A stretch of 64,000 bases of DNA from Anaspis maculata (GCA_949128115.1 OX421966.1:65779416-65843415); one strand, 5' to 3'. Shown: positions 21,288-33,180, counted from the first letter of the stretch. The notes: generated from the letters alone by a model not told the origin. A program made the numbers and translations.

Positions 21288-24106
21288 TTATCTTTGAGTA
21301 GCTTCTAGTGATTTTCTTGCGCTGGTTTCGGGAATCGAATTATCTTCTTGCGCTGATGCCGTCTCTTCGGTTTTCTCTGGGAGTTTTGGAGTGTTCAGGC
21401 TTGTCCAAGGCAATTCATCTCGAGGCAGCATTCCTTTGAATAACAGGATTTGGTCCACATGGCGAGTGTGTTCTTGTCCGTTTATGGACACTTTGTAGTG
21501 GAGCTGGCCCTCGCGCCCGGCAATCGTTCCAAAATCCCATTTTTTCGCTTTATTCGTATAACTTCTGACTTGTACTGTTTCGCCAATTCCGAATACTTTT
21601 GATGTTGATTCATCTGGCTTCTTTTTGAAATTTATCACTCCACCAATATTTCTTCTAATCAAGTCTAGCCGCGTTCAAATATTCCTTTTGAACATAAGTT
21701 CTGCTGGGCTTACATTTGTTGTTGAGTTTGGCGTTCTTCTGTAATGCATTAGAAATCGGCATAATTTTTGACTTGAATCTCCCCCTTCCAGATCCATGGT
21801 ACGTGAAGCTTGTTTTACTGTCTGTACGTATCATTCGGCTTAGCCATTGGTTGCTGGATGGTATGGCGCTGTAACTTTGTAATTGATTCCGTTCATTTTC
21901 AAAAAATCTTCAAACTCTAATGATTTAAAAGTTGGTCCATTATCCGTTACCAGCGTAAGTGGTAACCCAAACCGTGCAATTATTCCGCGGAGTTTTTTAA
22001 TTGTCTTCTTTGATGTGACAGATTTCATTTGAATTACTTCCAGCCACTTTTAAAATGAATCTACGACGATAAGAAAGTTAGTGTGCCAGCATGGTCCTGC
22101 AAAATCCACATGTATTCTTCACCATGGGAATGTTGCATACTCTCAAGGATGAACTCCGACCTTCACTGGATTATTCCGTACCTTTGCACAACTGAGACAA
22201 TCTCTCGCTGTATTCTCGATGTGTTGATCGATGTTTTTCCACCTTATATAGCTTCTTGCGAGGGCTTTCATCCTGACCACCCCCGTATGGGCTGCGTGCA
22301 GTTCCTCTAGAATGGGCTTTTGTAAACTTCTCGGTGAGATGATTCTTATGCCTCTCAAAATACATCCATCTTGAAGGCTGAACTCTGCTGAGTTTTTCCC
22401 GTCCGATAATTCATCCCCACTTTGTAATGCAAGCTATAGTTTTCGTAAATCTTTGTGTTTTTTTTTTTTTTTTTTTTTTTCAAATTTCATTGTGTGTGAT
22501 TGATAAAAATTCAATTTGACTGATTTGGGATACTGTAATTTGATCTTGATTTGTAATTGTTGTACTTAAAAGTGATGCACGCGACAGGAAATCAGCATTA
22601 CCATGTGACTCCGTCTTCCTGTGCTGTGATTTCGTAGTCGAATCCTGATAAGTAGTTAGCATAATGAAATAATCTTACTGCCGATGTTGCAGGTAAGCTT
22701 TTATGCGGGTGAAAAATTGTGGTTAAGGGTTTGTTGTCGGTGATAAGGACGAATTTTCTTCCGTAACAGTACTGGAAAAACTTCTTGATTTCCCAAACTA
22801 TGGCGGTAGCTTCCTTGTCGAGCTGGCTGTAGTTTTCTCCAGAAATATTCAAGGATCTTGACGCAAAAGCTATTGGACGTTCGGATCCATCAGGCAAGAT
22901 GTGTGACAACACTGCCCCTCATTCCCATAGGCGATGCGTCCTTCGCTAACGTGATTTTTCAGTCTGGGTTGAATGGAGCTAGGACTCTGGTGCTTGCAAT
23001 TTCTTCTTTCAAAACCCAAAAAAGAACGTATCTGACCTACGTCTCTTGGTCTTTCAGCTTCCCGGATTGCTTGTACCCTCTCCGATGTTGTATGAACTCC
23101 ATTCGCATCAATTTTGTGTCCCAGGTACATAATGGATTTCTGATTGAATTTGCATTTGTCCTTGTTGAAGTGTAATCCAAATTCTTGTGCCGCCAGCAAT
23201 ACCTTTTCCAACCTCCGGATAAGCTCCTTTTCTGTACTTCCCTGGACTGCAGTGTCATCGAAGAACACGACGACTCCTTCCATTCCTTGTAATATCTGTT
23301 CCATAAATCTCTGTCATTTTGTGCGCTGTTTCCACACCAAACATGAGCCGCTTTCTTTTGTAAACGCCCTAATGGGTACTGATTGCTTGCATTTTTGCTA
23401 AATTCTCGTCGCATTGTGTATGTTAGTACGCCTGATGTACGTCCAAGGTGCAGAAAATTTTTCCGCCATTCATTTCCATCAAGATGTCTTCAACTTTTGG
23501 AATCGGGTAACGATCGTCTTTGGTAAAGGGGTTTCAGTCGTTTTGTAGTCGGCACATATTCGAATTTTCCATAAGCTGGAACATTTACAACTGGAACCAC
23601 TGGTGTTCCCCGCGTACAGTGTTCGATTTTTTCAATGATTCCGGCTTCTTCCAACCGTGTAATTTTTTATTCGACCCTGGGTAGTAGCGCGTATGGTACT
23701 GGTTTTGGCCGAAAAAACACTTGTTGAACATTTTTATCGACGAGCTGGTGTGTACAATCGGCCCAATTAGAGGCCGCACGCATACTTCAATTTTGAAGGA
23801 GTTTCTAAGCAAATTTTCTTTAGCAACTCTTACAAAATTGAAGTATGACGTGCAGCCTCTAATTGTGCCGACTGTACATGCGTAGTTTGGTACGGCTCCC
23901 ACTGTGGCCTGAAATATATCGGTGTATTCATTCAACAGTTTTTCTAATTTCTCTTCGTACATTCCCTTCATGCTTTGAAGTTGGTGTATTGATTCCCAAT
24001 CAATTTCGATTTTCTCCAGCCATTCTCTTCCGAAAGTCGGTTCCACGTTTAACGGTAGCACGTAGATCTCGCCTTGTATCAACTGCCCTTTATAGCTTAT
24101 TTTCAC
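21288..24106 (-). pseudogene. Gypsy pol remnant (RT, RNase H, integrase)
   Basis: Read from right to left. 24106-23585 holds the region before RT. 23304-22870 is the RT palm with VVVFFDDTAVQ (a YFDD-type active site altered to FFDD) and the following CKF...YLGHKID block. 22912-22598 is RNase H (RPIAFASRSLN; DKEATAIVW; TDNKPLTTIF). 22358-22143 is the integrase zinc-binding domain. 22028-21840 is the integrase core (LVTDNGPTFKSLEFEDFL; APYHPATNG). 21662-21288 is the integrase tail. Multiple frameshifts and stops separate these pieces, so the copy cannot make a full polyprotein. Confidence 0.9.
23751..23878. repeat. Inverted duplication inside the gypsy element
   Basis: TGTACAATCGG-CCCAATTAGA at the left is mirrored by TCTAATTGTGCCGACTGTACA at the right. 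The arms are about 45 bp with a spacer of about 37 bp, and the mirrored block includes CATACTTCAATTTTG / CAAAATTGAAGTATG. It sits between the RT-side fragments and disrupts them. Confidence 0.85.
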
Positions 24107-24577
24107 TGAAGCTTTCCCTCTTGGGTAGATTTCTTCACCGGGATATGTTCGTTATTTGACATTGGTTGAACGCAGCTTTTTAGCCGGGTACCTACATTCT
24201 CTGAAATTGATTCAACGACATTGTAGAGAGTGCTGCGCCAGTATCCAATTCCATAGTACATTCTTTGTTGTCTAGTTTTACATTTAACAGGAATTTTTTG
24301 AATACGAAGATATGGAGTGGATCGTAAACATTTCTGCTTGGTCTCTTTCGTCCTCCTTTTCATCCTCGTCATCTTCTGCCATCATAATTTTTTGGTCCTT
24401 GCTTGTATCTGTTCCATGTACCGTTCCATTTTCCACAGTAACTTCTTCCTTATTACTCCGTAGTTCTGAATCCTTGGGCTTTGCGAGGTCGTCATCTGTA
24501 ATCGTAATTTTTTAAAGTTATCTGTGTATCCGTAATCGTATTTGTATTTCTGTGCGTTGCCAATCTCAGTCGCCAAT

Positions 24578-24804
24578 TTGTTGTGTATTTTCCAGAAGTT
24601 TCGGAAAGCGAAATCAAATTCGAGCGTATAAAATCAATGTCTATGTTCTTCTGATATTGCAGCAAGAAGTTATCGTCACCTTATCTATTGTTTCATACAA
24701 TACAAGAAATAATGGTATTGTCATAAAACAGTAACACACAACTAACAGCTGTTTCTATAACTCCCGTTAATGTGGGTATACCTAATTTAGGTTTTGGATG
24801 AACA
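24578..24804 (-). repeat. 5' LTR of the decayed gypsy element (minus-strand sense)
   Basis: Partner of 20922-21141. Just inside it on the minus strand comes TTGGCGACTGAGATTGGC, the position and TGGCGAC start expected of a tRNA primer-binding site. ATAG follows the outer end. Confidence 0.92.
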
Positions 24805-24841
24805 ATAGTGGTCGATATTTCATGAAGCAACACATTCTTAG

Positions 24842-24849
24842 TCTGAGCT
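24842..24849. repeat. 8-bp target site duplication, left
   Basis: TCTGAGCT, identical to 38736-38743. It lies directly outside the CAGAGGCGCAGCCA end. Confidence 0.85.
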
Positions 24850-25204
24850 CAGAGGCGCAGCCAGGATTTAGCCATGGGGGGGTCTAACGAACGCGAGCAA
24901 AGCGAGCTGCGCCAAAGCGCCCCCCCCCTCCCGGAAAGGGCCTTGATCATCCTATTTTTGAGTATAATTATTGTGCTACCAATGTTACCTACCTTAAATT
25001 AAAGTAGGTATTAAATTCAGTATTCCCCGGGTTTCCGGGGAAAATGACAGTAATAAATGGTAGTAATGACACCTGAAAACTGACAGCTGCGCTGCGCGTA
25101 CGTAGAAACGTCATGCACGATCGTTCGGCACATACAAACGATACGGCCGAACGCAGCTGTTCACAAAATACGGTTTTTCGTGCTTTTGTTAGATCTATCA
25201 ATAG

Positions 25205-25286
25205 TGGCAGTCTGAACGATAATCGTTCGCTAACGAGTCGTTAGTTGGCAGTCTGAACGATAATCGTTCACTAACGAGTCGTTAGT
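25205..25286. repeat. 41-bp tandem duplication made of two palindromes
   Basis: TGGCAGTCTGAACGATAATC starts at 25205 and again at 25246. Each unit holds GAACGATAATCGTTC and CTAACGAGTCGTTAG, both perfect or near-perfect palindromes. It lies in the left end of the giant element, in the position where subterminal transposase-binding repeats often lie. Confidence 0.9.
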
Positions 25287-25344
25287 AAACGAGAAGTTAT
25301 AAAATAAGCCTGATAGGTAGGTGAGTAAACTTGCTCAAGGACGG

Positions 25345-26398
25345 AGTTAGATCGGTAAAATCTTAAAATCTTAAATCCAAGAAAAAGTAAGTATCCTCCA
25401 TGGTTCGATGGTAGCATGAAAAAACGCGTTAGGTTGAAGGAGAGGTTGAGACGCGCCTCAGCGTCTGGGGACGCTTCTGCGCTTCCGAGACTAAGAGCTC
25501 TTCGGGCGGCTCTCAAGCGTGACATTGTTGCTCACGCCAGATACTTGTCCCGGATCGAGAGTAATATTAGGGGTGACCTAAGGAAGTTCCGGCAACATCC
25601 AACAGTAATCCCCGTAATGTTGCCAACTGCTTCGCACGTTATTTCTCAGGTGTCATCAAAGACCTTGGCGTGTACTTCGACCCAAAGCTTTCTTTCTCAG
25701 AGCACATTGGTTACGTGCACAGGGCAGCCTACACTACACTGGGTTTCGTGACACGGAACTCCAGGGACTTTTCCAACATCGAGACATAGCAGCGTCTCTT
25801 TTCGTCCTTGGTTTTGCCACGGCTGGAGTATGCATCCGTCATCTGGTGCTTCTACCACGAGAAATATGTGTCCTTTCTGGAGGGTGTGCAGCGGCGTTTC
25901 CTGAGGCTGCTGGCCCTCAGGGTCGATGGAGTTCACCCTTGTGTTGGTTTCCCGCAGCAGTCGTTGCTGGCCAGATTTGGTCATCGGTCCTTGGAAAGCC
26001 GAAGAACGGTTGGCTACCTTCTTTTCCTGCATAGGCTTGTTTCGGGTGCGGTAACATGCCCCAGTGTTCTTTCAAGAATCTCCCTAAATGTTCCGAGACA
26101 GGGCCTAAGGCGGAGTGATGTTTTCTGTATGAAGCCCACACAAAAGCTCTTTTACCTCAATTTTCCAGTGAACCGCCTTGCCCTGACATACAATAGGTTC
26201 CAGGAGAAGTTTGACATTTTCAACTGCAGTGCGGCGGATGTCAGGCGAGTTTTTGATTGAGATGCAATCGACGCATTGTTCTTGTCTGTAGGTAGTGTTG
26301 CGACGGATTTTCTTTTCTTCGTTCCGCGGTCACGCTATTATTGGACTTGTTAGTCTGTTGCGTGCCCGTATATAATAACAATAATAATAATAATAAAA
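25345..26398 (+). pseudogene. Truncated non-LTR retrotransposon (LINE-1 of this window) with internal deletion
   Basis: 25386-25590 encodes the linker between endonuclease and RT (PPWFDGSMKKRVRLKERLRR, then KFRQHP). The RT palm is missing. Translation resumes near 25650 with KDLGVYFDPKLSFSEHI and runs through LPRLEYASVIW and VQRRFLRLL to about 26260, with a TAG near 25788. The 3' end is an (AATA/ATA)n tail at 26371-26398. The C-terminal part resembles the LINE at 41989-43122. The mirror position in the other arm (38491-38520) lacks it, so it inserted after the palindrome formed. Confidence 0.85.
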
Positions 26399-26437
26399 TA
26401 AGCGTTGTGGAATCAACAATCGTTGTGGATTTATTCC

Positions 26438-26639
26438 TTGACAGAATCTTACCATTTAGGTCTCTCTCGAAAGCTACAAGGATGCAATTTGGTTTGAGCC
26501 CGTTGGCATTTCCAAAATCAAAAAATATCTTATTTTTGCATGAATAATAGATTTTTGGATTTTGGAAATGCCAATGGGCTTAAACCAAAGTGCATCCTTG
26601 AAGCTTTCGGAAGAAACCTAAATGGTGAGATTCTGTCAA
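26438..26639. mobile_element. Small foldback element (~200 bp) in the left arm only
   Basis: 26438-26526 is mirrored by 26551-26639: TTGACAGAATCTTACCATTT against its complement, then CATTTCCAAAATC near the loop. The loop is about 24 bp. The mirror position in the right arm (near 38480-38490) has no such sequence, so the insertion came after the palindrome. Confidence 0.85.
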
Positions 26640-26734
26640 CAGGGATTGACTCCGAGTAGTATAGCTAGGGGCATTCTGGCGCACTTCAAGGTCACCGACA
26701 GTAGCGTCACCTAGCGGCGCGCAGAAGAACTTAC

Positions 26735-26915
26735 ATTACCGACATTTACAGAAACCTGCATTACCGGCATTTACAGGAATCTACCTATATTTACAGGAAC
26801 CTGTATTACCGGCATTCACAGAAATCTATCGATGGAATCTGCATTACCGGCATTCACAGGAATCTACCGACAATTACAGAAACCCGTATTACCGGCGTTT
26901 ACAGTAATCTATTGA
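26735..26915. repeat. Degenerate minisatellite, ~30-bp GCATTACCGGCATTTACAGG unit
   Basis: Six or so units of the type CATTACCGGCATTYACAGRAA separated by ATCTACC-like spacers. It is mirrored at 38222-38400 in the right arm. Confidence 0.85.
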
Positions 26916-27543
26916 TAGTGGCAGTAACGCAATCTCCCGGTACAACTGCGAAGCTCCATTTAGCATAGATACAAACCTACAATGCCAACATCTGTTAGTA
27001 CAGATACGAACCCGCATTACCATTAAATCTGGAGATCTATCACTAGGTGGATATCTGGTTGTATAGTTATCGATGAATGTGTTGGTGGAAAATCTAGTGA
27101 CATTTATGTTTATCGAATCATATAGGCAAAAGGAGCATAGGGTTGCTTCCAACTACTATCTCAAGGTCAAGCCATGGGCGCAACTATCTCTGCGTCAAAA
27201 ATTACGCATGCGTAGGAATAGAACAGCACATCCATTCAACTTCAGGAATGTATGGATAAGGTTGATATGAAGAGAAATACACATTAGCTGTTATTGGTTG
27301 AAGTTTTATTTGGTTCAGATCGAACATTGTTATGCATACTTATTTTGATACACACAGAACAATACACGCTCTTTATGTTTACTAGCAGTCGTTTTGATCC
27401 GATCCATCCTTCCATTACTGGGGACCCTTAAAGGGATGGAGCTCTAGTGTGTAGTAGTAGGTGAACTTACGTATGAGTTAATAGTAAGTTATTGCGTAAA
27501 TTTGCGCAATAGTTGAGAAAAGTCTAGAATAGTGTTACTAATT

Positions 27544-28889
27544 AATAATAATAATAATAATAAATTTATTCATTCTCAACAATGATATCATATCACATAG
27601 AACAAGTCATACAGAAAAAAGACACATATTATACATGTAAGTACATGAAGTAGTAGGTACAGTATACAAATGAATTAATAAGGTGGTTATATCACAATAC
27701 AATTCAGAAATTCATCTACGGAATAATAACATTTTTCGATTAGGAAAAGTTTAGTTTCAGATTTAAATCTTGTGAAGCTTTCAATGTTTTTGATTCTATT
27801 GGGGAGCTTGCGAAATATCTGGCCACAACAGAATTCAGGAGACTTTTCGTACAGCGCGGTACGATGTTTCGGCAATCTGATCTCCTGGCCAGCTCTTGTT
27901 TCGTAAGTGTGAAATGCATTGTTATTTATAAACAAATTTCGGTTTTTATGGACATAAATACAACATTTTAAAATGAACAAAGATGACAATGTCAATATTT
28001 TCTCTTTTATAAACGTAAACCTACATGTTTCCCTATACCTCAGACCGAAAACAAGTCTAATTATACGTTTCTGCAATATAAAGATGCGGTTTACATGAGT
28101 GGCTCTACCCCAGATTGTAATATTATAATTTAGGTGAGACTGCACAAGAGAATAGTAGATATTTTTCAAAGCGGCAGCAGGTAGTATAGATTTCAATTTT
28201 AGTAGTGCATAATACGCAGAGTTCATTTTTTTACACAGGTGGTGGATGTGTGCTTCCCATCTCAAGTTGGAGTCTAGAAAGGTTCCCAGGAACTTAGTTT
28301 CAGTCAAATTTATATCTTTAAAGTACATCAGAACAGTCTTACTCTCGTTTACAATGAGCCTATTTCTATAACATCAAGTCCGCATCTCGTCTGTGACTGT
28401 CCTGACAAGCTTATTCAGATCGTCGGCACTATTTGCAGATACAACAATGGATGTGTCGTCGGCGTACAACACTACACTACCCGATCTAACAAATAAGGGT
28501 AGATCATTGACATATATCGAGAAAACTAGTGCACCCAAGATGGCACCCTGAGCCACTCCCGTGTCCAAACTAAGTACAGCAGATGTTCGGCCATTGACAG
28601 CTACACTGAGCCTTCTATTGTACAAGAATGAGATTATCCATTTCAATACCGCGCCCCTTATACCCAAATTGAACAGTTTTGCCTGGAGAAAGTCGTGGTT
28701 TACAGTATCAAAAGCCGAGGTCAAGTCAAAAAACAGTGCTGCGACATGATTACCCTGATCTAACTCCCTGTGAATCAGGTTCAGAAAATATATTGAGGCA
28801 GTCTCCGTAGATCTTCCCGGTCTAAAGCCATGCTGGGCCTCTGACAACAGATTCTTTGACAGCAGGTAATTCATTAGGCGCTGATGCAC
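27544..28889 (-). mobile_element. 5'-truncated LINE (LINE-2) with (TTA)n 3' tail
   Basis: On the minus strand the element ends in (TTA)n at 27544-27563. AATT lies at both junctions (27540-27543 and 28890-28893). The right arm at 37592-37595 shows the uninterrupted target (CTAATTGACACAAC on the complementary strand), which fixes the insertion limits. The body encodes the C-terminal half of a reverse transcriptase. Confidence 0.93.
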
Positions 28890-28898
28890 AATTGACAC
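27687..28898 (-). pseudogene. Reverse transcriptase, C-terminal part, of LINE-2 (frameshifted)
   Basis: 28898-28374 holds RT motifs in order: AQHGFRPGRSTETA, FFDLTSAFDTVNHD, a GVAQGAILGALVF block (the usual PQGS altered to AQGA) and the YADDTSIVV active site. 28328-27687 continues with FLGTFLDSNLRWEAHI and the C-terminal HRTALYEKSPEF and LPNRIKNIESFTRFK blocks typical of jockey-like elements. A frame change near 28330-28374 separates the halves. The first codons of the open frame lie in flanking sequence. Not functional. Confidence 0.9.
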
Positions 28899-29800
28899 AA
28901 CTATTTAGGGAATTGTTCACCAGGTCACGTGATGATTCATTGTATTTCAAGGTTGATGTTGCAACATGCGACGCAATAAGTGTTTATCTCGAAAAATCTA
29001 GGAGAAAGCCAGCAAGGTTCCAAAACAACGAAAGTGCTTACATGAACAAGTCCAGAAGTTATTGCGTAAAATTGCGCAATAGTTAAGAAAAGTCTAGAAT
29101 ATTGTTACTGAATGACACAACTGTTTAGGGAATTGTTTACCAGGTCACGTGATGATTCATTATATTTTAAGGTTGGTGTTGCAACATGTGATGCAATAAG
29201 TGTTTACCTCGAAAACAATTCTAGAGAAAGCCAACAAGGTTCCAAAACAACGAAAGTGCTAACTCGAACAAGTCCCGAAGTTATTGCGTAAAATTGCGCA
29301 ATAGTTAAGAAATGTCTAGAATATTGTTACTAAATGACACAACTGTTTAGGGAATTGTTCACAAGGTCACGTGATGATCCATTGTATTTTAAGGTTGGTG
29401 TTGCAACATGTGATGCAATAGATGTTTACCTCGGAAAAAATTCTAGAAAAAGCCAACAAGGTTCCAAAACAACGAAAGTGCTAACATGAACAAGTCCAGA
29501 GATTATTGCGTAAAATTGCGCAATACTTGAGAAAAGTCTAGAATGTTGTTACTGAATGACACAACTGTTTAGGAAATTGTTTACCAGGTCACGTGATGAT
29601 TCATTGTATTTTAAGGTTGGTGTTGCAACATGTGATGCAATAAGTGTTAACCTCGAAAAAAATTCTAGAGGAAGCCAACAAGGTTCCAAAACAACGAAAG
29701 TGCTAGCATGAACAAGTCCAGAAGTTATTGCGTAAAATTGCGCAATAGTTGAGAAAAGTCTAGAATATTGTTACTAAATGACATTCTAGAACATTCTTAA
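28890..29800. repeat. 223-bp tandem array, left arm (about 4-5 units)
   Basis: The motif ATTGCGTAAAATTGCGCAAT recurs at about 29060, 29282, 29505 and 29728, with one more copy at 27491 before the LINE. Each unit also contains AGTCTAGAAT, TTGTTACT, GACACAACTGTTTAGG, CAGGTCACGTGATGATTCAT and TTGCAACATGTGATGCAATA. LINE-2 split the second unit. Mirrored at 36715-37645. Confidence 0.95.
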
Positions 29801-29863
29801 GAAGTAAACAAAGGAAACTATGCAGTCTCGGGAAATAAAACAGGCGAATCAATAGGACAGAGT

Positions 29864-30357
29864 TTATTTGGGCAGTAAATTGATTAACCAAGTATAAAGT
29901 AGCAAACAATTATTCAAAGAACAAATACATGGTTTCAAAAAATGGTGATTGCACTGTGGTAATTTCTTATCAAATTTTGGTACACTATCCTCCTTCCCAA
30001 CATCCACAATTTTAACACATAATTCATCATCACAATATCTCTCAATAATTTCTCCAAGGAAAGCCTTCTTCTGTTGCATTTTGCAAAAATAATATCCACG
30101 TTGGAAGCCAGGTGATGTAGTATGGAGTAGACTTTTTCATATGGAATATCTACATCACTGTATCTGGGTCCATGATGATTATTCTCCAGATATATCAAAT
30201 TTTTCTTGCTCCTTGTGTCCAATGCAGCGATTGGTTTGGGTGGTTTCAGATGATAGTGACCGAAATTCTCAGATCCGAATCCTTTAATGGAGGTGATCTC
30301 TTTTGCAACAAATTCTGGAATGTTGAATCCTTGTATATCAATGGCGAGAAATTTCAT
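29864..30357 (-). pseudogene. Uncharacterised small protein, DIQGF/KEI/NHHG family, frameshifted
   Basis: On the minus strand 30357-30080 encodes MKFLAIDIQGFNIPEFVAKE, then a HYHLKPPKPIAAL block, an NHHGPRYSDVDIPY block and HHLASNVDIIF. After a one-frame change near 30075-30085 it continues as KKAFLGEIIERY, ending with a Cys/His-rich tail (QCNHHFLKPCICSLNNCLLLYTWL). The spacing D-x-x-GF, KE, H-x-x-KPP, NHHG, C-x-H, C...N...W recalls a recurrent family of short insect proteins whose function I do not know. A nuclease-like fold is possible but unproven. The left arm keeps the whole gene; the right arm keeps only the last third (36405-36620). Confidence 0.55.
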
Positions 30358-31600
30358 GATGCATTGTTGACGGTTTCACATCAAATGGGCTTAGGTGGAT
30401 GAGAGAAGAGGTTATGTTACTCAGCGAGTTGCTCAGCGATAATTAAAATACTAAATGACATTATAGAAGACTCTCAAGTAAGGGAACAAAAGACCTATGC
30501 AGTTTTGTAAATTTGACTTCTAAATGTCATTCTAGAACATCCTAAGAAAGTAAACAAAAGCAATTACAAAGTTTTGTTTGCAATCCATTACTCGGAATTG
30601 AACTTGTGGCAGAAACACACATGGAAGTTGAACGGATTGTGCAGTAAAAAAAAAATCTAGAGAAAGAAGATCTCTGATTAAGGTTTGAGGGTATGTGACC
30701 TACAATAAACGTACTTGGAAGTGAAGTTTTAGCGTAAACAAACCTAAAACTTCTTTTAACGAATCATACAAAGAGAAATATCTAGAATTAACAGCCTGTA
30801 CAAGAGTGTGCGCCATCTTTCAACTTAGACACAAACCAGCATTACCAACCTGAGAACATACAGAAACTGAAAAACATGGTTTTAGGATAAATCAGTGAAA
30901 TTATGCAAGAATGCAAATTTTCAATCAATATACAAGGGTATGTTACGCGCAAAGAACATACTCGGAAGTAAAGTGATAGCAGAAACAAACAGGGAACTTT
31001 AGCGGACTGTGCAATAGAAAAATCTAGAAAAGGAGGATCTCTGAATACTCTGTCACGCAAAATATGGAATATCCCCATCATTGTATTTGAGTCCATGATG
31101 AGTATTCTCCAGCTTGCTCCTAGTTTACTTAGATACGATCGGAGGCATTATTCCAGAAATATCCATTTCTAGATTTACCTTTACCCACTAATTTATGTCC
31201 AAAAAGAGATTGTCCTGATTACAAATAAACAAATGGTAACTTAATCCTCATGGTTATCACTTATAATGTTATACATATACACAATAATACGTAGCTATAG
31301 GTAATATTGCTGGTAATTGGACTGTTTTAGTAAAAATATCGAGAAACTTGCGTTATTTTCCAGCCTCAAAATATTAATTGCTGAATCAAAGACACGCCGA
31401 ATGCCAAGTAATAAGGTGCTGAATAACACAAGATTTGAATGCTATGATCCTATACAGGTAGGTAACTCATGAATAGAGGTGTGCACATATAGGCATATGC
31501 ATGTATATACCTATGTATATATTTTCTAGAAGTACGTCACGTCACTTGAAAGATCTTATTTTTTATCAGAATCATGCATATAGGTAATACCAACCATTAA
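30358..31600. other. Unique-type left-arm sequence without a gene
   Basis: AT-rich. Three related stretches (around 30460, 30520 and 30620-30790) repeat words such as TCTAGAACAT, GAAGTTGAACGGATTG and ACTTGGAAGTGAAGTTTTAG. 30985-31600 mirrors 35770-36400. No coding domain seen. Confidence 0.5.
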
Positions 31601-31619
31601 AAATGGAATCCTGGAACAA

Positions 31620-33180
31620 CTCACCATTTCTACATTCTAGATTTGATGCTCTTTGTGGAAAATTGAGATGATTTTCACACAATTCCAATAGTTTAACAGC
31701 AAACAGCTCACATTTTCAACGTTTTTCCATAGATTTAGTGACCCTTCTTGAGAAATCATGTGATTTGTGTAACATTTTTGCATTCTTGAGGGGGTTTTAG
31801 AGTGACTTTTTGTCAAAATTGAGATGATTCCACACAAATTCAATAGTTTAGCAGGAAACAACTCACATCTTCCACGTTTTCTCCTAGATTTGGTGACCTT
31901 TTTTGAGAAATTATGTACTCAATGTAGCATGTTTGTGCTGTTAGAAGTCATGCACGCGCATGCGTGCACATGCATACACACATAGACACACACACATATG
32001 CACGCAAACGCACCCATTTCCAACTATTAGGGGGAAAAATCTGGCACTATCCTAGATTTAGTGACTTTTTTTGAGAAATCAAATCCTTTGTGTAGCATTT
32101 CTGCATTCTTTAGAGGGTTTTAGAGTGACTTTCTGTCAAAGTTGAGATAATTTTCACAAAAATCCAATATTTGTTCACAGGAAACAACTCACATTTTACA
32201 CGTTTTCTTCTAAATTTGACGACTATTTTCAAGAAATCAAGTGCTCCATGTAGCATTTTCGCATTCTTCAGAGTCTTAGAGTGACTTTTTGTCAAAATTA
32301 AGATGATTTTCACAAAAATCTAATAGTGTGGCAGGAAACAACTCATCTTTTTCATGTTTTCTTCTAGATTTGGTGACTCTTTTTGAGAAATCATGTGCTT
32401 TGTGTAGCATGTTTGCATTCTTTAGGGGTTTTAGAGTGACTTTTTTGTCTAAATTGAGACGATCTCTTACACAATTCCAATAGTTTGGTAGCAAACAACT
32501 AACTTTTTCCATGTTCTCATCTAGATTTGGTGACTCTTTTTGAGAAGTCATGTGATTTGTGCAGCATTTTTGCATTGTTTAGAGGCTTTTCGAGTGACTT
32601 TTTGTCAAAATTGAGACGATTTTCACACAAATCCAATAGTTAGGCAGGAAACAACTCACATTCTCCATGTTTTCTCCTAGATTTGGTGCTCTTTTTGAGG
32701 AATTAGGTATATGCTTAATGTAGCATGTTTGTGTTGTTAGAAGTCATGCACGCGCATGCGCGCACATGCATACACACATAGTAACATGCACATATGCACG
32801 CAAACGCACCCATTGCCAACTATTAGAGGGGAAAAATCCGGTGCTATTCTAGATTTAGTGACTCTTTTCTTAAGAAATCAGATCCTATGTGTAGCATCTT
32901 TGCATTCTTTAGGGGGCTTTAGAGTGACTTTTTGCCGAAATTGAGATGATTTTCACACAAATCTAATAGTGTGGCAGGAATCAGCCCACATTTTCCACGT
33001 TCTCTTCTAGATTTGGTGACTTTTTTGAGAAATTATATGCTTTGTGTAACATTTTTGTATTCTTTAGGGGTTTTAGAGTGACTTTTTGTTAAAATTGGGA
33101 CGATCTCTTATACAAATTCCAATAGTTTGTCAAGAAACAACTCACCTTTTCCACGTTTTCTCCTAGATTTGGCGACTCTT
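31620..33180. repeat. ~155-bp tandem array, left arm
   Basis: Units share the order (plus strand) TTTTCTNCTAGATTTGGTGAC, TTTTTGAGAAATCATGTG, GTGTAGCAT-TTGCATTC, GGGTTTTAGAGTGACTTTTTG, AAAATTGAGATGATTTTCAC and CAATAGTTTG-CAGGAAACAA. The array is broken twice by purine-pyrimidine alternating tracts (around 31945-32010 and 32745-32815). Frames across the repeat give similar peptides many times and are not genes. Confidence 0.93.

Larger units (their letters stand above)
20922..24804 (-). mobile_element. Gypsy-type LTR retrotransposon, decayed, minus strand
   Basis: Two direct repeats of about 220 and 227 bp (20922-21141 and 24578-24804) bound the element. A 4-bp duplication ATAG flanks it (20918-20921 and 24805-24808), the usual size for Ty3/gypsy integration. 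Minus-strand pol fragments lie in the order RT, RNase H, integrase zinc finger, integrase core, integrase C terminus, as in gypsy. No gag is recognisable, and at 3.9 kb it is shorter than a full element. Confidence 0.92.
26398..33180. repeat. Left arm of the giant palindrome
   Basis: Reverse-complementary to 34205-38496. Anchor pairs include ATAGCTAGGGGCATTCTGGC near 26661 with its complement near 38473, and the TTGTTAAAATTGGGACG block near 33086 with its mirror near 34300. Length is 6.8 kb because this arm gained LINE-2 (1.35 kb) and a small foldback (~0.24 kb) and kept a ~0.9-kb segment lost from the other arm. Subtracting those, the arms match in length (about 4.29 kb each). Confidence 0.92.
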
